Source: Bacteroidota bacterium
GTDB taxonomy: Bacteria; Bacteroidota; Ignavibacteria; Kryptoniales; JAKASW01
Assembly (NCBI GenBank): GCA_021789755.1
Contig: JAJYJD010000071.1
Location: 1-13,961, forward strand
Reading direction: 5' to 3'
Length of the DNA stretch: 13,961 bases
Part shown: positions 1 through 7,025 of the stretch, one piece after another
How positions within the stretch are numbered: position 1 is the first letter of the stretch
How the letters are laid out: every line of letters starts with the position of its first letter
Notes under the pieces: generated by a model
Databases searched by the model: none
What the model saw: the letters and a program-made list of their open reading frames with translations, nothing else
What the model was told of the DNA's origin: nothing
Program-made: the position numbers and the translations under genes

Positions 1-1
1 A

Positions 2-193
2 CCAGAGACAGCGCACCTATCGTTCCGGCGAAGTCGGAGAACGGCGGCCGCGCACCTGGCACCGCCTGCCGACTGGATCGACCTTGACGGGAACGTGCTG
101 GTCAGCAAAGATCCCTTTGTGGGGGCGGAAGACAGAAACGGGCGGATATTTTTGAACGACCAACCCGGATTAGGAGTTGTTCCTGCGGGCTGA
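2..193 (+). CDS. C-terminal end of a probable dipeptide epimerase (enolase superfamily), partial at left edge
   Basis: An open frame enters from the left edge and ends at TGA 191-193, giving 63 residues. The tail contains AAAHLAP, then DWIDLDGNVLVSKDPF, then NGRIFLND and PGLGVVP. This resembles the C-terminus of L-Ala-D/L-Glu (dipeptide) epimerases of the enolase superfamily, where a DLDG...L...DPF...G...PGLGV pattern closes the protein; such enzymes act in recycling of murein peptides. The catalytic residues lie upstream, outside the window, so function cannot be confirmed. The first 15 or so residues (rich in Arg and Ser) match the family less well and could hide a frame disturbance, but too little sequence is visible to tell. 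It is the only plus-strand gene and its end overlaps the convergent methyltransferase gene by 24 bases. Confidence 0.5.
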   Translation, partial: PETAHLSFRRSRRTAAAHLAPPADWIDLDGNVLVSKDPFVGAEDRNGRIFLNDQPGLGVVPAG

Positions 194-979
194 TCGCTGG
201 CGTGCGAGCTCTGAAAGGACTATCGACGCCGCTACGCCTACGTTGAGCGATTCCATTTTCCCGGTGCGCGGAATTCCTATTTTCACTTCACATAGCCGAG
301 CCACATTTGCGGAGATGCCTGAAGCCTCCGACCCGAAGACTATCGCGGACCTGATCGGGAATTCGTACTCCGCATAGCTCAATTCAGCATCCTGCGTGGA
401 GGCTGCGGCGGCAAAGCCAAGTCCCTTCAACTTCGATATGATCTCCGCCAGCACGACTTCCTGAGCAACGTCCAACTGGCAGATCGCGGCCATCGCCGAT
501 CGCACTACTTTCGGATTGTATGCGTCGACACTCCCCTGCCCAATGAACACGCCGTCCACACCAAACCATGCGCCGGACCTGAGAATCGTTCCAAGATTAC
601 CGGGATCCGAAACCCTGTCCAGCACGAGGACCGTCGCCTTCCTTTTCGGCCGCAACTCCGACAGTAGCTGCTCCGGGAGCAGTTCGCGGATTTTCGCTAC
701 CGCGATGACTCCCTGGCTTGTTTCTGTCGATGACAGCTTAGTGAACTTGGCTGCAGGGGTCTCTTCGATCTGTATCTCTTTCTCCGCGGCCAGGGAGTAA
801 ATTTCGGACAACTTGTTTGACGGTGTCGCGAGACTGACTATGACCTGCGCAATACTCGCATCTCCGGTCAACGCTTCCTGGACGGCACGCTTCCCCTCTA
901 TGAAGAAGAGTCCGTGCTCCTTCCGGCCGGATCGCTCCTTCAATTCAGAGAGCCGCTTTATTTCGGCATTTGTAAGCAT
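170..979 (-). CDS. TrmH/SpoU-family RNA 2'-O-methyltransferase
   Basis: A 269-residue protein of the SPOUT (SpoU) class, which transfers a methyl group from S-adenosylmethionine to a ribose 2'-OH in rRNA or tRNA. The N-terminal part (about residues 1-100) looks like the SpoU substrate-binding domain, with an FFIEGKRAVQEAL segment at 25-37. All three SpoU motifs are present: LDRVSDPGNLGTILRSG at 120-136 with the conserved Asn and Arg, IVFGSEASGIS at 213-223, and IPRTGKMESLNVGVAASI at 236-253, which forms the trefoil knot and SAM site. The length is normal for RlmB/TrmH-like proteins. The exact target (for example 23S G2251, or a TsnR-like target) cannot be decided from sequence alone. The start ATG shares one base with the stop of the upstream CLC gene (TGATG), so it is probably translationally coupled. 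Its 3' end overlaps a convergent gene. Confidence 0.9.
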   Translation of the reverse strand: MLTNAEIKRLSELKERSGRKEHGLFFIEGKRAVQEALTGDASIAQVIVSLATPSNKLSEIYSLAAEKEIQIEETPAAKFTKLSSTETSQGVIAVAKIRELLPEQLLSELRPKRKATVLVLDRVSDPGNLGTILRSGAWFGVDGVFIGQGSVDAYNPKVVRSAMAAICQLDVAQEVVLAEIISKLKGLGFAAAASTQDAELSYAEYEFPIRSAIVFGSEASGISANVARLCEVKIGIPRTGKMESLNVGVAASIVLSELARQRSARRNNS

Positions 980-2775
980 CAGTTTGAAATCTCACTCATC
1001 AGAAGTCTCTTCTCATATGCCTGGTTGGCGTCGACGAGATACAGCATCCCGGCAAGCTGATCACCTTTTCTGATAACCGGGACCGACGGCAACCCGGCGT
1101 CCAGAAGCAATTTCATGGCAGAAGACAAATCCTGGTCCTCCATCACGCTCAGTTTCGTCGGGTTGAGAATATCCTTCACTACAAGAATATCCATCAGATC
1201 CTTCACAGATTCATCGGACAGGGCTTGCCTGATATCACCATAGGAAATCGTGCCGGAAAGGGTGCCGTCATGCTTGATAACCGGGAACACACTGGCGTTG
1301 GTTTCAGGAATCATCTCGATGAGATCAGAAATGCGTGTCGATTCAGAAGCCGCTACCAACTGCGGGCGCATCACATCGCGCACACTCAAGCTTCGCAATA
1401 TGTTCACATCCCTTCCGTAAACATCGAGGAACTGTCCCTTTAGTTTCAGGCTGATAGTGTAGATAGAACCATTCAGATATTTCTTAGAAATAACCGTCGC
1501 GGCGACAACAGCAAGCAGGATGGGCAGGATGGTTTCATACTTATCCGTCATCTCAAAAACCAATATAGCAGCTGCGAGCGGAGCCTGCACCACGGAACCC
1601 GTAACCGCAGCCATTCCGACAAGTGCATACGCGCCCGGTGGTGCCGCAATGGCCGGAGCTATAATGTTCACTATATTGCCGAAGGCCCCGCCGGCCATCG
1701 CGCCTATAAAAAGGGATGGAGCGAGGGTTCCACCTGAACCGCCGCTGCCGAGTGACACGGAAGTGGCAATCGGTTTAAGCAGAAGAAGCGCGGCAAGAAT
1801 CATGAATGAATCACGACTATAGAGAGAGGCATTTACGCCCTGATAGGTATAACCAAACACCTCCGGGAAGTAGATGCCGATTATTCCGACTATCAGTCCG
1901 CCGATTGCCGGTTTCAAGACCTTGTTGTGTACCGGGAACTTCTTGTTCTCGAAAAACTCCTCGGTTGCGTAAAACAGCTTGACGAAAAAGACTCCGACGA
2001 AGCCGGCGAAAACTCCGAGGACGATGTAGAAAACCAACTCCCAACCGCTTCGCAGTTCGAAATGGGGGATAATGAAAACCGGCCTGTTTCCTAAAATCGT
2101 CCGTGATACGAATGTGCCGAATACCGAACTGATGATGATGGGGGAAAAGGTCTGCATGTTGAGACTGCCGATAACGACCTCCATGGCGAACAAAGCTCCG
2201 CCGATCGGCGCATTGAACACTGCGGCTAATCCGGCGGCCGCCCCGCATCCGACAAGCGACTTCATCTGTTCTTCGTTGAGCCTGAACACTTTTCCGACAC
2301 TCGAACCTATGGCTCCGCCGATTGCTATGACAGGACCCTCACGGCCTCCCGCCCCGCCGCTTCCGATTGAGACTGCGCTCGTAACGAGCTTCGTAATCGC
2401 CAGGAAAGGATTCAGGACTCCGCCCTTCTTCGCAACGTTCTCTATAACCATCGGGACCCCCTCGCCTCCGGCATCGGGAGCCAGCTTAAGCACAATCCAA
2501 CCGACCACAAGTCCGCCTACGGCAGGTATGATGGGGATGACAATGAACCTCCGCCAACCTTGAAGGTTTACAAGATTATCAACGCCGAAGAAGCCGGCGG
2601 GGGTGTGGAACATCAACTGTTCGACCAGCTGTATCATTTTGTAGAATATGATGCCGCCGAATCCGGCCAGGACACCGGTTATTATAGCGAGGAGTAGATG
2701 TATCGGCTCCTGTGAGAATTCGATCTTGGAGAGTCGTTCGAGCAGCCGGTCTTTAATTTCATAGAAAAAGTCCAT
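979..2775 (-). CDS. CLC-family chloride channel/antiporter with two C-terminal CBS domains
   Basis: A 598-residue membrane protein. The CLC core spans about residues 25-445 and a tandem CBS pair, which usually senses adenine nucleotides, spans about 463-590. CLC signatures are visible: GEGVP at 104-108 (the GSGIP anion-selectivity position), GREGP at 144-148 with the gating glutamate E146, GTLAPSLFIG at 349-358 (the GxFxP motif), and Y439 in a position like the anion-coordinating Tyr445 of E. coli ClcA. Two features are unusual. The serine of GSGIP is Glu105, and the internal proton glutamate of ClcA (Glu203) aligns with Val200 in LFAMEVV, as in vertebrate CLC channels. Strict 2Cl-/H+ exchange is therefore not assured. 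The ATG lies four bases after the glycosyltransferase stop, with AGGA upstream, so it is part of the same operon. Confidence 0.92.
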   Translation of the reverse strand: MDFFYEIKDRLLERLSKIEFSQEPIHLLLAIITGVLAGFGGIIFYKMIQLVEQLMFHTPAGFFGVDNLVNLQGWRRFIVIPIIPAVGGLVVGWIVLKLAPDAGGEGVPMVIENVAKKGGVLNPFLAITKLVTSAVSIGSGGAGGREGPVIAIGGAIGSSVGKVFRLNEEQMKSLVGCGAAAGLAAVFNAPIGGALFAMEVVIGSLNMQTFSPIIISSVFGTFVSRTILGNRPVFIIPHFELRSGWELVFYIVLGVFAGFVGVFFVKLFYATEEFFENKKFPVHNKVLKPAIGGLIVGIIGIYFPEVFGYTYQGVNASLYSRDSFMILAALLLLKPIATSVSLGSGGSGGTLAPSLFIGAMAGGAFGNIVNIIAPAIAAPPGAYALVGMAAVTGSVVQAPLAAAILVFEMTDKYETILPILLAVVAATVISKKYLNGSIYTISLKLKGQFLDVYGRDVNILRSLSVRDVMRPQLVAASESTRISDLIEMIPETNASVFPVIKHDGTLSGTISYGDIRQALSDESVKDLMDILVVKDILNPTKLSVMEDQDLSSAMKLLLDAGLPSVPVIRKGDQLAGMLYLVDANQAYEKRLLMSEISN

Positions 2776-2779
2776 CCGC

Positions 2780-3922
2780 TTATAATCCTGACTGAAGTAC
2801 CTTTCTCGCCATCGCGAACGTCTTGTCTACCCCGATTGTATTTATGTCGCCGTCCTTTCCCATGATAAACCGGTTCCTCTTACCCAGAGGAGCCCACTGC
2901 AGAGGATCGGTGGGTCCAAAAAGCGAAAGCGTGGGCGTGCCGACAGCCGCTCCGAGATGCATTATGCCGGTGTCATTCGTGATGACAAGGTCCATTTGTT
3001 TCAAGAGGGCAGCAACGAAAGCAATCGCCCTGTTTCTCACGCGTACGAACGGAGATTTTATAAGGTTTGCAAGATTTTCGATAACCTCACGGTCCATCGG
3101 GCCTTCGGTCAGGAAAACCTCAACATTAAGCTGGTCGTGCAGCAGGTTAGCCAGGGTTGCAAAGTTGACGACGTTCCACCTGTTCGGGGTCTTCCCCGCT
3201 CCGGCATGGAGCGCGACCTTTCGTATTCCGTCTTTGCTTAATCGCGAGATAAAGAGTCTCGCATCTTTCTCTGAGTTTGGATCGACCCTGTATTCAAGTT
3301 CGCCGTTGTCGGCCTCTTTACCTACGCCAAGCGGCGATGCTACCTTCATATTTCGAAAAGACTGGTGAACGGGTCTTTCACCCCAACTGAGATCCACGGC
3401 AAAGTCATATACTGAACTCGTCCGGTTGGACTTGCTTTCGAGTGATGCCGGTCCGAATTTCATCTTAGCTTTGACAAAAAACGCCATTATGTCGTTTGTC
3501 AGAGATAACGAGACATTGGACGGCACAATCAGAACGTCGTAACCTCTTCTCAGCTCTTTCGCGAATTTCAAGAAGAGCGAAGGTTTCCTGTAGAAAGTGA
3601 GTTTATCGTATTCGATGAGTCTGGTGATATACGGACAACCTTCTAGCGCGTCCTTGTTCTGAGGCGATACGACGACGGCAAGCTCCTCTGGCTTGTACTT
3701 CGTATGAAGCGATCTCAATAGGGGGACCGTGCAGAGCACATCTCCGAACTGGTTGTGCTGCCGGATCAGGATAAGTTTCTTCACCGAGGCCGTGTTGATC
3801 GCGGGAACAGGCCCGCGCCTCTTCCGTTGAGACAGGCTCGCCAGGAAAGATCTGGCGGCCCGTTTTGTTAATCGTTCGATCCTTTTTCCGTAGCCGTCCC
3901 TGCTGCCGGCACCGCCGATCAC
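2780..3922 (-). CDS. Glycosyltransferase family 9 (heptosyltransferase-like)
   Basis: A 380-residue GT-B fold enzyme related to LPS heptosyltransferases (RfaF/WaaC), which transfer sugars from nucleotide or ADP-heptose donors during envelope glycan assembly. The N-terminal domain begins with KKLILIRQHNQFGDVLCTVP at 48-67, including the typical (L/Q)GD turn. The C-terminal donor domain has HAGAGKTPNRWN at 239-250 and TNDTGIMHLGAAVGTPTLSL at 315-334 followed by FGPTDP, the GT9 signature. A basic stretch of about 45 residues precedes the first strand; similar cationic N-termini occur in other GT9 proteins and may bind the inner membrane. The start is GTG at 3922, 12 bases after the previous stop, with only a weak AGGG upstream. 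A later GTG at codon 47 is possible but lacks a ribosome site. Donor and acceptor are unknown. Confidence 0.88.
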   Translation of the reverse strand: MIGGAGSRDGYGKRIERLTKRAARSFLASLSQRKRRGPVPAINTASVKKLILIRQHNQFGDVLCTVPLLRSLHTKYKPEELAVVVSPQNKDALEGCPYITRLIEYDKLTFYRKPSLFLKFAKELRRGYDVLIVPSNVSLSLTNDIMAFFVKAKMKFGPASLESKSNRTSSVYDFAVDLSWGERPVHQSFRNMKVASPLGVGKEADNGELEYRVDPNSEKDARLFISRLSKDGIRKVALHAGAGKTPNRWNVVNFATLANLLHDQLNVEVFLTEGPMDREVIENLANLIKSPFVRVRNRAIAFVAALLKQMDLVITNDTGIMHLGAAVGTPTLSLFGPTDPLQWAPLGKRNRFIMGKDGDINTIGVDKTFAMARKVLQSGL

Positions 3923-3934
3923 GGGAGAAGATCC

Positions 3935-4129
3935 CTAATTGATATCTTCATACTTGGCATCCTCGATCTTCTTCCGGTCAATTTTCACTTCGTTCCGGCT
4001 GCGGGATTCCTTTTCCTTCCGGGTTTCATAATCCTTTATGCCACGCCGGACAGCGTTCTGGATTGCCGAACGAATAAATCGGAAGACGGCATAGATGAAG
4101 AATATCCAGATTAGCGCTTCTATCATCAT
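3935..4129 (-). CDS. Small DUF4834-like membrane protein
   Basis: A 64-residue protein with one hydrophobic segment at about residues 4-22 (IEALIWIFFIYAVFRFIRS). It is followed by a strongly charged tail rich in Lys, Arg and Glu that ends in KKIEDAKYEDIN. This layout, an N-terminal membrane anchor with a short cytoplasmic tail ending in an acidic D-x-x-Y-E-D-type motif, is like DUF4834 proteins of Bacteroidota and relatives, whose function is unknown. Its start overlaps the deoxynucleoside kinase stop by four bases (ATGA), which supports it being a real translated gene. No function can be assigned. Confidence 0.75.
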   Translation of the reverse strand: MMIEALIWIFFIYAVFRFIRSAIQNAVRRGIKDYETRKEKESRSRNEVKIDRKKIEDAKYEDIN

Positions 4130-4782
4130 TTCAATATGGGGTTGTAATATTCGGCCAACTTCCGCGGTCTCAGTATCTCAGCGGCAAGTTTATCAAAATC
4201 CTTCTCGTTGTTTACAAAATCAATCTGGTCGGCGTTGACGATAAGGAGAGGCGAGGATTTGTACCTGAAGAAGAAGTAATTGTATGCCTCGTTGAGGCTC
4301 TGTATGTAGTCCTTCGACATGCTTCTTTCGAATTTCCGGCCGCGCTTCTTTATGTTTCCCAAGAGGCGATCGATGTTACACTGTAAATAGACGACCAGGT
4401 CCGGCTTCGGGATGTTCTTTTCAAGCAGGCCGACGAGCGCCTCGTAAAGCCTCAGTTCATCGTCCTGCAGGTTAAGATAAGCGAAGATCTTGTCTTTTTC
4501 GAACATGTAGTCGCTCACGATTACCTGTTCAAACAGGTCGATCTGCGCAAGTTCCTGCTGCTGCTTGTACCTGCTCAGGAGGAAAAACATCTGTGTCTGG
4601 AAGGCGTAATGCTCGATGTCGTCGTAGAACTTTTCAAGGAAGGGGTTTTCCTCGAATCGCTCAAGCACCGCACGTCCCTTCAGGAGCTTCGCAAGTTTCA
4701 ACGTAAGGCTTGTTTTCCCGGCGCCGATCACTCCTTCGATCGCGATATGCTTCAGGTCTGTGGTGAAACCGTCTGAGTCCAT
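4126..4782 (-). CDS. Deoxynucleoside kinase (deoxyadenosine/deoxyguanosine kinase type)
   Basis: A 218-residue P-loop kinase that phosphorylates deoxynucleosides in the salvage pathway. From the ATG at 4782 the P-loop is EGVIGAGKTSLT at about residues 15-26. It is followed by LERFEENPFLEKFYDD, which supplies the catalytic Glu and substrate-site residues, then by VSDYMFEKDKIFA in the DRS-like region, and by the Arg-rich lid KKRGRKFE. These match the bacterial dAdo/dGuo kinase family; substrate preference cannot be read from sequence alone. The open frame extends two codons further to a TTG at 4788 overlapping the folK stop, but the ATG two bases after that stop (TGACGATG) is the more natural start. 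Coupling to folK puts purine and folate metabolism in one operon. Confidence 0.9.
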   Translation of the reverse strand: MDSDGFTTDLKHIAIEGVIGAGKTSLTLKLAKLLKGRAVLERFEENPFLEKFYDDIEHYAFQTQMFFLLSRYKQQQELAQIDLFEQVIVSDYMFEKDKIFAYLNLQDDELRLYEALVGLLEKNIPKPDLVVYLQCNIDRLLGNIKKRGRKFERSMSKDYIQSLNEAYNYFFFRYKSSPLLIVNADQIDFVNNEKDFDKLAAEILRPRKLAEYYNPILK

Positions 4783-4784
4783 CG

Positions 4785-5297
4785 TCAACTTGTCATGTGG
4801 GCTGACTCAAGGAGGCGGCGAACAGCGGACGTGTCCGCGCACGATTCGAGCAGCTGCCGTACCGTTCTGTGAAGCGTGGGGTGCTCGAAACTTCCCGCTA
4901 TTTCAGACAGCGGTTCCAGTACAAATCTTCTGAGGTGAGCACTCCGGTGCGGGATGGTGAGGTCCTCAGAAGTCATCCGCAGACCGTCATAAAAAATTAT
5001 GTCTATATCGATTTCACGCTCTCTCCAGCGTTCTCTGTGGACCCGTCCCACTTTCTTCTCGATTTCTTTCAAGGCCTTCAAAAGTTCTCCGGGCTGCAAG
5101 GATGTCTTTATCTCCGCGGCAATATTCAGGAAATCCGGTTGCCCCGCGAAACCCACAGGTTCTGTTTCGTACACGGATGAAATTCTCCGGAGCGTGACGC
5201 CGGGAATCTCCGAAACAGATTTAACTCCCTCTTTCAAGTATCCCAGCCTGTCACCCAGGTTCGACCCTAGCGACAGATAGGATTCAGCCTCTTCCAA
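4785..5297 (-). CDS. folK: 2-amino-4-hydroxy-6-hydroxymethyldihydropteridine pyrophosphokinase (HPPK)
   Basis: HPPK transfers pyrophosphate from ATP to 6-hydroxymethyl-7,8-dihydropterin in folate synthesis. The N-terminus YLSLGSNLGDR is characteristic, as are VYETEPVGFAGQPDFLN (pterin-binding loop), RWREREIDIDII (the R-x-x-x-R-x-I-D-I-D-I signature with the Mg-binding aspartates) and IPHRSAHLRRFVLEPL. I placed the start at TTG 5297, giving 170 residues beginning MEEAESYLSLGSN. It is seven bases after AGGGAAG and close to the usual family length. The open frame can be extended to a GTG at 5354, but that would add 19 residues not expected in HPPK and a 71-base overlap with folB. With the TTG start the overlap is 14 bases. 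It sits directly after folB, the enzyme that makes its substrate. Confidence 0.92.
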   Translation of the reverse strand: MEEAESYLSLGSNLGDRLGYLKEGVKSVSEIPGVTLRRISSVYETEPVGFAGQPDFLNIAAEIKTSLQPGELLKALKEIEKKVGRVHRERWREREIDIDIIFYDGLRMTSEDLTIPHRSAHLRRFVLEPLSEIAGSFEHPTLHRTVRQLLESCADTSAVRRLLESAHMTS

Positions 5298-5685
5298 TTG
5301 AATTCTTCCCTGCCCGTGTTTTCTCAGTCTCGAATTCGACGAAGTCGACCACACCGCCGACCTGCGGCGTGTGTTTGCGGACCCTCACGACTACCCTGTT
5401 CAACAGCGAGAACTCATCCAGCAGCTTGCTCACTATCCTGGAGCCGAGTGATTCGATGAGATAGAACCTGTTCTCGACCACGAGTTCCTTTATAGACCGG
5501 TAAACTTTTTGGTAGTCAACGGTGTCTTTGAGATGATCGCTCTCGCAAGCGTTCGAGAAATCGCCGTACATGTCGACATCCACTTCGAATTTCCCGCCCG
5601 ATGCCTGCTCATTCGTCAGGACACCATGGTACGCGTAGAAAGTTGCGTTACTAAGACGGATGCATTGCTCTTTCATTTGCTTCAT
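5284..5685 (-). CDS. folB: Dihydroneopterin aldolase
   Basis: A 133-residue T-fold enzyme that cleaves 7,8-dihydroneopterin to 6-hydroxymethyldihydropterin and glycolaldehyde, one step before HPPK. Visible family features are IRLSNATFYAYHGVLTNE near the N-terminus (pterin site), the central DTVDYQKVYRSIKE, the substrate-anchoring glutamate in YLIESLGSRI, and the catalytic-lysine segment VRVRKHTPQVGG. The length is close to the usual 120 residues. The ATG at 5685 and a second ATG three codons later (5676) are both possible starts. A sigma70-like promoter ends only two bases before the first ATG, so the message may be leaderless or start from the second ATG. The gene is followed by folK, which overlaps its end by 14 bases. 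No dihydropteroate synthase gene is in view. Confidence 0.92.
   Translation of the reverse strand: MKQMKEQCIRLSNATFYAYHGVLTNEQASGGKFEVDVDMYGDFSNACESDHLKDTVDYQKVYRSIKELVVENRFYLIESLGSRIVSKLLDEFSLLNRVVVRVRKHTPQVGGVVDFVEFETEKTRAGKNSIGRG
5305..5311 (-). promoter_or_regulatory. Ribosome binding site supporting the TTG start of folK
   Basis: AGGGAAG lies inside the 3' end of folB, seven bases upstream of TTG 5297. No comparable purine-rich site precedes the GTG at 5354, so this site favours the shorter HPPK. Confidence 0.45.
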
Positions 5686-5687
5686 GA

Positions 5688-5716
5688 AATATAGAGCCGG
5701 ATCGAAGAATTTTCAA
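5688..5716 (-). promoter_or_regulatory. Putative sigma70-type promoter for the folB operon
   Basis: On the minus strand TTGAAA (5716-5711) and TATATT (5693-5688) are separated by exactly 17 bases; each hexamer has one mismatch to TTGACA/TATAAT. The -10 box ends two bases before the folB ATG, so transcription would begin at or just inside the start codon. The site lies in one of the two largest gaps of the window (about 91 bases), where a new transcription unit would be expected. It is a pattern match only, and promoters in Bacteroidota proper differ from this consensus. Confidence 0.35.
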
Positions 5717-5776
5717 GGATTCAGCTGCCCTGCTGTCCGATCCTGTGTGGGAGCAAGGAGCGGGGAACTGGACCCG

Positions 5777-5974
5777 TCAATTGATAGTCTTCCTGGATGG
5801 ATCGGCATTTTTCCGATCTGACGTCTCGTGACCGGAAGAATAGGATTTTACCAGGAGAAAGAACATGAGGATTATGAGAAGGACTACAAGCGGAAGGATG
5901 AAATTAAATCTGTCGGAAAAAGAAGGAATAGCCCTCGACAGAGTATCGACAGCCTGAATAGTCTCGGCGAGCAT
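5777..5974 (-). CDS. Small single-span membrane protein coupled to cytochrome b
   Basis: A 65-residue protein that I do not recognise as a named family. Residues 1-23 are polar, residues 24-43 form one clear membrane segment (FNFILPLVVLLIILMFFLLV), and residues 44-65 are a hydrophilic tail with several Lys, Arg and Asp. I chose ATG 5974, which shares a base with the stop of the cytochrome b gene (TGATG); a TTG one codon earlier is less likely. The tight coupling suggests that it is made together with cytochrome b. It may be a small accessory subunit of the quinol-oxidising complex, comparable in size and topology to the small Pet subunits of b6f but without detectable similarity. It could also be an assembly factor. 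About 91 bases follow before folB. Confidence 0.7.
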   Translation of the reverse strand: MLAETIQAVDTLSRAIPSFSDRFNFILPLVVLLIILMFFLLVKSYSSGHETSDRKNADPSRKTIN

Positions 5975-7020
5975 CAATGGACCTCAGTAGTTAAGTATGC
6001 CAATACTGTCATGACAATCGTGTAGGCTATGACAGCTACTCCGAACAGGGTGAAGAAGGTACTCTTCTCGCCGCGGGATGACTTCCGATCGAGAAACGGC
6101 ACCAGCATCCATATCATTCCGCCGAGCGTAAGCGCGCCCATTCCCGCCATTTCCGGAAACGTTCTGAGCGTCTGAAAGACAAACAGGAAATACCATTCCG
6201 GCTTGATGCCGGCGGGCGCTGGCATGACGGGATTGACCTTCGCCGAGAGGTTGGCGGGAAAAACGGTAACGAAGGCCAGAATGACGGCGAAGCAGCCGGC
6301 CCAGACCGCCGCATCCCGCAACAGAAAATTCGGGAAGAACTTTGTCTCGTTATCGCAGCCGGCTTGCGAGAGCGGGACGCTCGATCCGAAGACCTGGCTC
6401 AAAAGCACATGAAAGGTGACAAGAACCAATGCCAGCATCGGTAGAATGACCGTATGAAGGGTAAACATTCTTGTCAGTGTGGCTGCACCCACGTCTTCCC
6501 CACCCTGCATAATGCGGGAGACGAAATTTCCGATGCCCGGGATGATCGTCGGCATATTTACGCCCACTTTTGTGGCGAAATAAGAAAGCGTCGTCCACGG
6601 CAGCAGATATCCGGTGAACGCGAACGCAAGGACGATGCCCAGCAGCAGCACTCCGACAATCCACATTATTTCACGCGGCTTCCGGTAAGCTTTCATGAAA
6701 TAGGCGGAGAACATGTGAACAAGGACGACCGCGATCAAAAAATTGGCACCCCAGAAGTGGATGGACCTGATAAGCCACCCGTAATGAACTTTCTCCATGA
6801 TGTAGCGGACCGATTCATTCGCATTCACGGGATTGGGAGAATAATAGAAGGCGAGCAGAATCCCGGTGATCAGCTGGACTGTCAGGATGAAAAGTGCAAG
6901 GCCGCCGAAGTAATACCAGAAGGAATGCTTATGTTGCGGGACATTCTTGTGAGCCACCCAACTTTTGAGCGGAGCCAGTTCGATTCGGTCTTCGATAAAT
7001 GAGAGGAGTCTGCGCGACAT
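5974..7020 (-). CDS. petB: Cytochrome b of a Rieske/cytochrome b complex (b6 plus subunit IV in one chain)
   Basis: A 348-residue integral membrane protein that oxidises quinol and carries two b hemes. About eight membrane segments are visible. The heme ligands are H88 and H102 (14 apart) and H189 and H204 (15 apart). The 15-residue step in the second pair is the cytochrome b6 pattern rather than the mitochondrial one. The quinol-oxidation motif PEWY is at 274-277 in the C-terminal, subunit IV-like part. The Cys that binds heme c in b6 (before GG in helix A) is Tyr37 here, so heme c(n) is probably absent. The start is ATG 7020, five bases after the Rieske stop with GAGGG just before it. The open frame can be extended to 7155, but that stretch overlaps the Rieske gene, is Arg-rich and has no family similarity. 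No cytochrome c1 gene is in view. Confidence 0.9.
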   Translation of the reverse strand: MSRRLLSFIEDRIELAPLKSWVAHKNVPQHKHSFWYYFGGLALFILTVQLITGILLAFYYSPNPVNANESVRYIMEKVHYGWLIRSIHFWGANFLIAVVLVHMFSAYFMKAYRKPREIMWIVGVLLLGIVLAFAFTGYLLPWTTLSYFATKVGVNMPTIIPGIGNFVSRIMQGGEDVGAATLTRMFTLHTVILPMLALVLVTFHVLLSQVFGSSVPLSQAGCDNETKFFPNFLLRDAAVWAGCFAVILAFVTVFPANLSAKVNPVMPAPAGIKPEWYFLFVFQTLRTFPEMAGMGALTLGGMIWMLVPFLDRKSSRGEKSTFFTLFGVAVIAYTIVMTVLAYLTTEVH

Positions 7021-7025
7021 TGCCC

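Noticed and set aside
5298..5354. A longer folK starting at GTG 5354
   Set aside because: It adds 19 residues before the conserved YLSLGSN start and deepens the overlap with folB, without a ribosome site; TTG 5297 has one.
6454..7002. A 182-codon plus-strand open frame opposite cytochrome b
   Set aside because: It is in codon register with the true gene and has no family features.
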